A stretch of DNA of 14,946 bases from Candidatus Aminicenantes bacterium UBA2199. GTDB taxonomy: Bacteria; Acidobacteriota; Aminicenantia; UBA2199. A program made the position numbers and the translations under genes. This document shows positions 13,189 to 14,946 of the stretch, piece after piece. The notes below the pieces were generated by a model that made no database searches, had not been told where the DNA came from, and was given only the letters and a program-made list of their open reading frames with translations. The stretch spans positions 1 to 14,946 of the forward strand of contig DCVB01000066.1 of NCBI GenBank assembly GCA_002327965.1, given 5' to 3'. Positions within the stretch are counted from its first letter, which is position 1. Each line of letters starts with the position of its first letter.

Positions 13189-14720
13189 TGCACGCGCATT
13201 TGCTGTATCCGGATCGCGACCTCGACCTGAAGCGTGCCCTTCCCCCTCAGGCAGAAGCCCTGACTCAAGACCTGGGATTAAAAATCCTGTTCAGCGCCAT
13301 GGCGCTCCGGAAAGATTTTCTCTTCGAGGTGTGCCAGAAGGTGGTCCTGGCGAGCGAAGAGGATCCGCGTGTGATCCTCTACCGCCAGGGCATACTGCAG
13401 GACTGCCTGGAGCATCCCGCCGTCATCCGCAAGTTATTTTTACTGGCGGAAGAGACCTTGGAGATGAAACGAAAAACCTGGTTTTACGTCTCAATAAAAT
13501 ATTCTTCCCCATCTTCGCTGATATACAATTCAGTGGGATTGCTGGAGGTATACATGGATTCCCTCAGAAAACTGAGGGCTATTGCCGATGAGCATGCCGG
13601 CGTGTTCCGATCGGAGGGATTCCAGGCGCTTTTTGCATTGCTGAAGCGTGAGCTGGACAACAGCTTTTTCGCCCGCGTCCACGATCATTTGCAGGAGCTG
13701 AAATTCCGCAACGGTGTTCTGTTCAGTGCCGAGCTGGGAGAGGGGAATGCCGGCACTCATTACACCCTCCGAAAAACACATGATGAGAAGTTTAGTTGGT
13801 GGCGGCGGATCTTCACGAAGAAATCATCAGATCTTACTTTGCACATACATCCACGTGATGAGGGCGGCCACCGGGCGCTGGGAGAACTGAATAACCAGGG
13901 ACTCAATCTCGCTGCCGGCATTCTTGCCCAATCCTGCGATCACATCCGCAATTTTTTTACAGTGCTGCGGACCGAGCTGGCCTTCTATATCGGGTGCATG
14001 AATTTGCATGAGCAGCTGACTGGGAAAGGAAGGCCGCTGTGTTTTCCTCAGCCCCAAGCCGGCAGCGATCATCATCGTTCTTGCGCGGGGCTTTACGATG
14101 CCTGCCTGGCTTTGCTCCTGGATGGCCGCATCGTTGGAAATGATATCCATGCCAATGAAAAAGATCTGGTCGTCATTACCGGCGCCAACCAGGGCGGCAA
14201 GTCGACATTATTGCGCGGCATCGGCGTGGCCCAGCTGATGATGCAGTGCGGGATGTTCGTTGCCGCCGAGTCGTTTCGTTTTAGCCTCTGCCAGGGACTA
14301 TTTACCCATTTCCGGCGGGAAGAGGACGCGACCATGAAGAGCGGGAAGCTCGACGAGGAACTGGGCAGGATGAGCGTGATCGTCGACGAGCTCCAGCCCG
14401 GCTCCATGGTGCTGTTCAATGAATCGTTCGCGGCAACAAACGAGAGGGAGGGCTCGGAAATCGCGAGGCAGATCACCCGCGGCCTGCGGGAAAAGAACAT
14501 CATGGTCTTCTTCGTCACGCACCTGGTCGATTTCGCCCGCAGCTTCCTGGCCGAGAATGCGGAGAAAACCTTGTTCCTCCGCGCCGAAAGACGGGATGAC
14601 GGCACGCGGACGTTCAAACTGATCGAGGGCGAGCCGCTGGCGACCAGTTTTGGCAAAGATGTATACGACTCCGTATTCGGCGTAACGAACGGGGATAGCG
14701 AGGACTGCCATGGCCAGTGA
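13185..14720 (+). CDS. MutS-like ATPase B (core plus ATPase domain)
   Basis: This 511-residue partner starts at an ATG overlapping the stop of gene A (ATGA, 13185-13188); AAGGA at 13171-13175 is its SD. A longer open frame reaching back to 12987 lies inside gene A and is rejected. The domain plan matches A, and both share an N-terminal LYRQ-x-I block, which points to old duplication. Walker A is GANQGGKS (333-340). Walker B reads VLFNESFAATNEREGSEIA with N412 and E413. The His switch FVTH keeps H446, unlike A. A mismatch-recognition domain, a clamp and a C-terminal Smr nuclease are absent. An A-B heterodimer with unequal ATPase sites, as in eukaryotic MutS-alpha, is an inference. Confidence 0.92.
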   Translation: MMHAHLLYPDRDLDLKRALPPQAEALTQDLGLKILFSAMALRKDFLFEVCQKVVLASEEDPRVILYRQGILQDCLEHPAVIRKLFLLAEETLEMKRKTWFYVSIKYSSPSSLIYNSVGLLEVYMDSLRKLRAIADEHAGVFRSEGFQALFALLKRELDNSFFARVHDHLQELKFRNGVLFSAELGEGNAGTHYTLRKTHDEKFSWWRRIFTKKSSDLTLHIHPRDEGGHRALGELNNQGLNLAAGILAQSCDHIRNFFTVLRTELAFYIGCMNLHEQLTGKGRPLCFPQPQAGSDHHRSCAGLYDACLALLLDGRIVGNDIHANEKDLVVITGANQGGKSTLLRGIGVAQLMMQCGMFVAAESFRFSLCQGLFTHFRREEDATMKSGKLDEELGRMSVIVDELQPGSMVLFNESFAATNEREGSEIARQITRGLREKNIMVFFVTHLVDFARSFLAENAEKTLFLRAERRDDGTRTFKLIEGEPLATSFGKDVYDSVFGVTNGDSEDCHGQ

Positions 14721-14850
14721 AAGCAAAAAAAGACATGTGAACAAAAAAATGGCCATGCAGTTCATTCGGAAAAATAAGGGTCAGATCTTGAATTATAAGG
14801 TCGGTCATTTGCTTGTTTTCATATATCCACAGGGCCAAATTGATGTTTGA
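14710..14850 (+). CDS. 46-residue ORF at the end of the operon, probably disrupted
   Basis: The frame starts at ATG 14710, overlapping the end of MutS-like B by 11 nt. GAGGA (14699-14703) lies 6 nt upstream, so it is well placed for translation. The first ~22 residues are strongly basic and polar (MASESKKRHVNKKMAMQFIR). From about 14778 the DNA becomes a repeat-like sequence that recurs at 14922, so the remaining codons are probably read from inserted DNA. I interpret it as the 5' stub of a third gene cut by a repeat or mobile element. A genuine small basic protein is the alternative. Confidence 0.4.
   Translation: MASESKKRHVNKKMAMQFIRKNKGQILNYKVGHLLVFIYPQGQIDV
14778..14790 (+). repeat. Dispersed-repeat motif, copy 1
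   Basis: GGGTCAGATCTTG resembles the GGGTCAGRTCT sequences that flank REP-associated (RAYT/IS200-like) transposase genes in many bacteria. A second copy lies 144 nt downstream in the same orientation, matching 10 of 11 bases over GGGTCAGrTCT. Confidence 0.45.
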
Positions 14851-14904
14851 ATAATGTTAAGCTCAAGGATAATCAATTCGTCACAGTCGCGAAATATCTA
14901 GCAA

Positions 14905-14922
14905 AAGGCATAGAAGGCATAG
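14905..14922 (+). repeat. 9-bp tandem direct repeat
   Basis: AAGGCATAG occurs twice head to tail (14905-14913 and 14914-14922), ending exactly where copy 2 of the GGGTCAG repeat begins. It may be a duplication at an insertion edge, or replication slippage. Confidence 0.5.
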
Positions 14923-14937
14923 GGGTCAGGTCTCAAC
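14922..14937 (+). repeat. Dispersed-repeat motif, copy 2 at the window edge
   Basis: GGGGTCAGGTCTCAAC is the form commonly seen at the edge of RAYT/transposase-17 elements. The element, if present, would continue beyond the window, so no transposase can be seen here. Confidence 0.45.
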
Positions 14938-14946
14938 GGGCTGTTG

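Noticed and set aside
1..14946. CRISPR arrays, tRNA or rRNA genes, toxin-antitoxin pairs
   Set aside because: No regularly spaced repeats, no cloverleaf or rRNA-like sequence, and no recognisable toxin or antitoxin were seen on reading both strands.

Overview
The window reads as chromosomal DNA of a bacterium with a GC-rich genome. The left 8.8 kb is GC-rich, while roughly 8.8-11.7 kb is visibly poorer in GC. Sigma70-like promoters, Shine-Dalgarno (SD) sites and type II fatty acid and phospholipid genes all point to Bacteria. An Acidobacteriota/Aminicenantota-type lineage is my guess from overall protein flavour only; no marker here fixes the taxon.

Left part, + strand (1-5723). A flavodoxin-fold protein, a metallo-beta-lactamase-fold hydrolase and a SAM methyltransferase precede a complete acetyl-CoA carboxylase operon, accB-accC-accD-accA. 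The operon's genes overlap or nearly touch, and both carboxyltransferase subunits are short. A 19-codon frame links accD to accA through ATGA overlaps at both ends.

Middle (5743-8807). A stand-alone elongation factor G gene runs on the minus strand, convergent with accA. It shares a divergent promoter region with a + strand 1-acylglycerol-3-phosphate acyltransferase-type gene. The acyltransferase and the hydrolase at 586 both look leaderless.

Debris zone (about 8817-9957, minus strand). This holds the last 41 codons of a tyrosine recombinase, a 71-residue membrane protein, and the first ~43 codons of enolase with an intact SD. About 500 nt follow with no recognisable gene. pgpA (phosphatidylglycerophosphatase A) comes next on the minus strand.

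Right part, + strand (10505-14850). This is the most interesting system. A strong promoter (TTGACA-N17-TAAAAT) is followed directly by a well-formed fluoride riboswitch (crcB motif, 10545-10592). Its 3' strand can alternatively pair with the SD of the first downstream frame, so it looks like a translational ON switch. The operon downstream contains, in order: a 42-residue frame, a protein with two CxxC/CxxH putative zinc sites, a HAD-phosphatase gene reduced by internal deletion, and two overlapping MutS-like ATPase genes without a mismatch-recognition domain. A short frame comes last and runs into a dispersed-repeat-like sequence at the window edge. Fluoride riboswitches upstream of mutS-like genes have been noted in comparative genomics, but I know of no demonstrated role for such a MutS pair in fluoride resistance. 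Enolase is a classic fluoride target, so the eno fragment nearby is suggestive, although no riboswitch precedes it.
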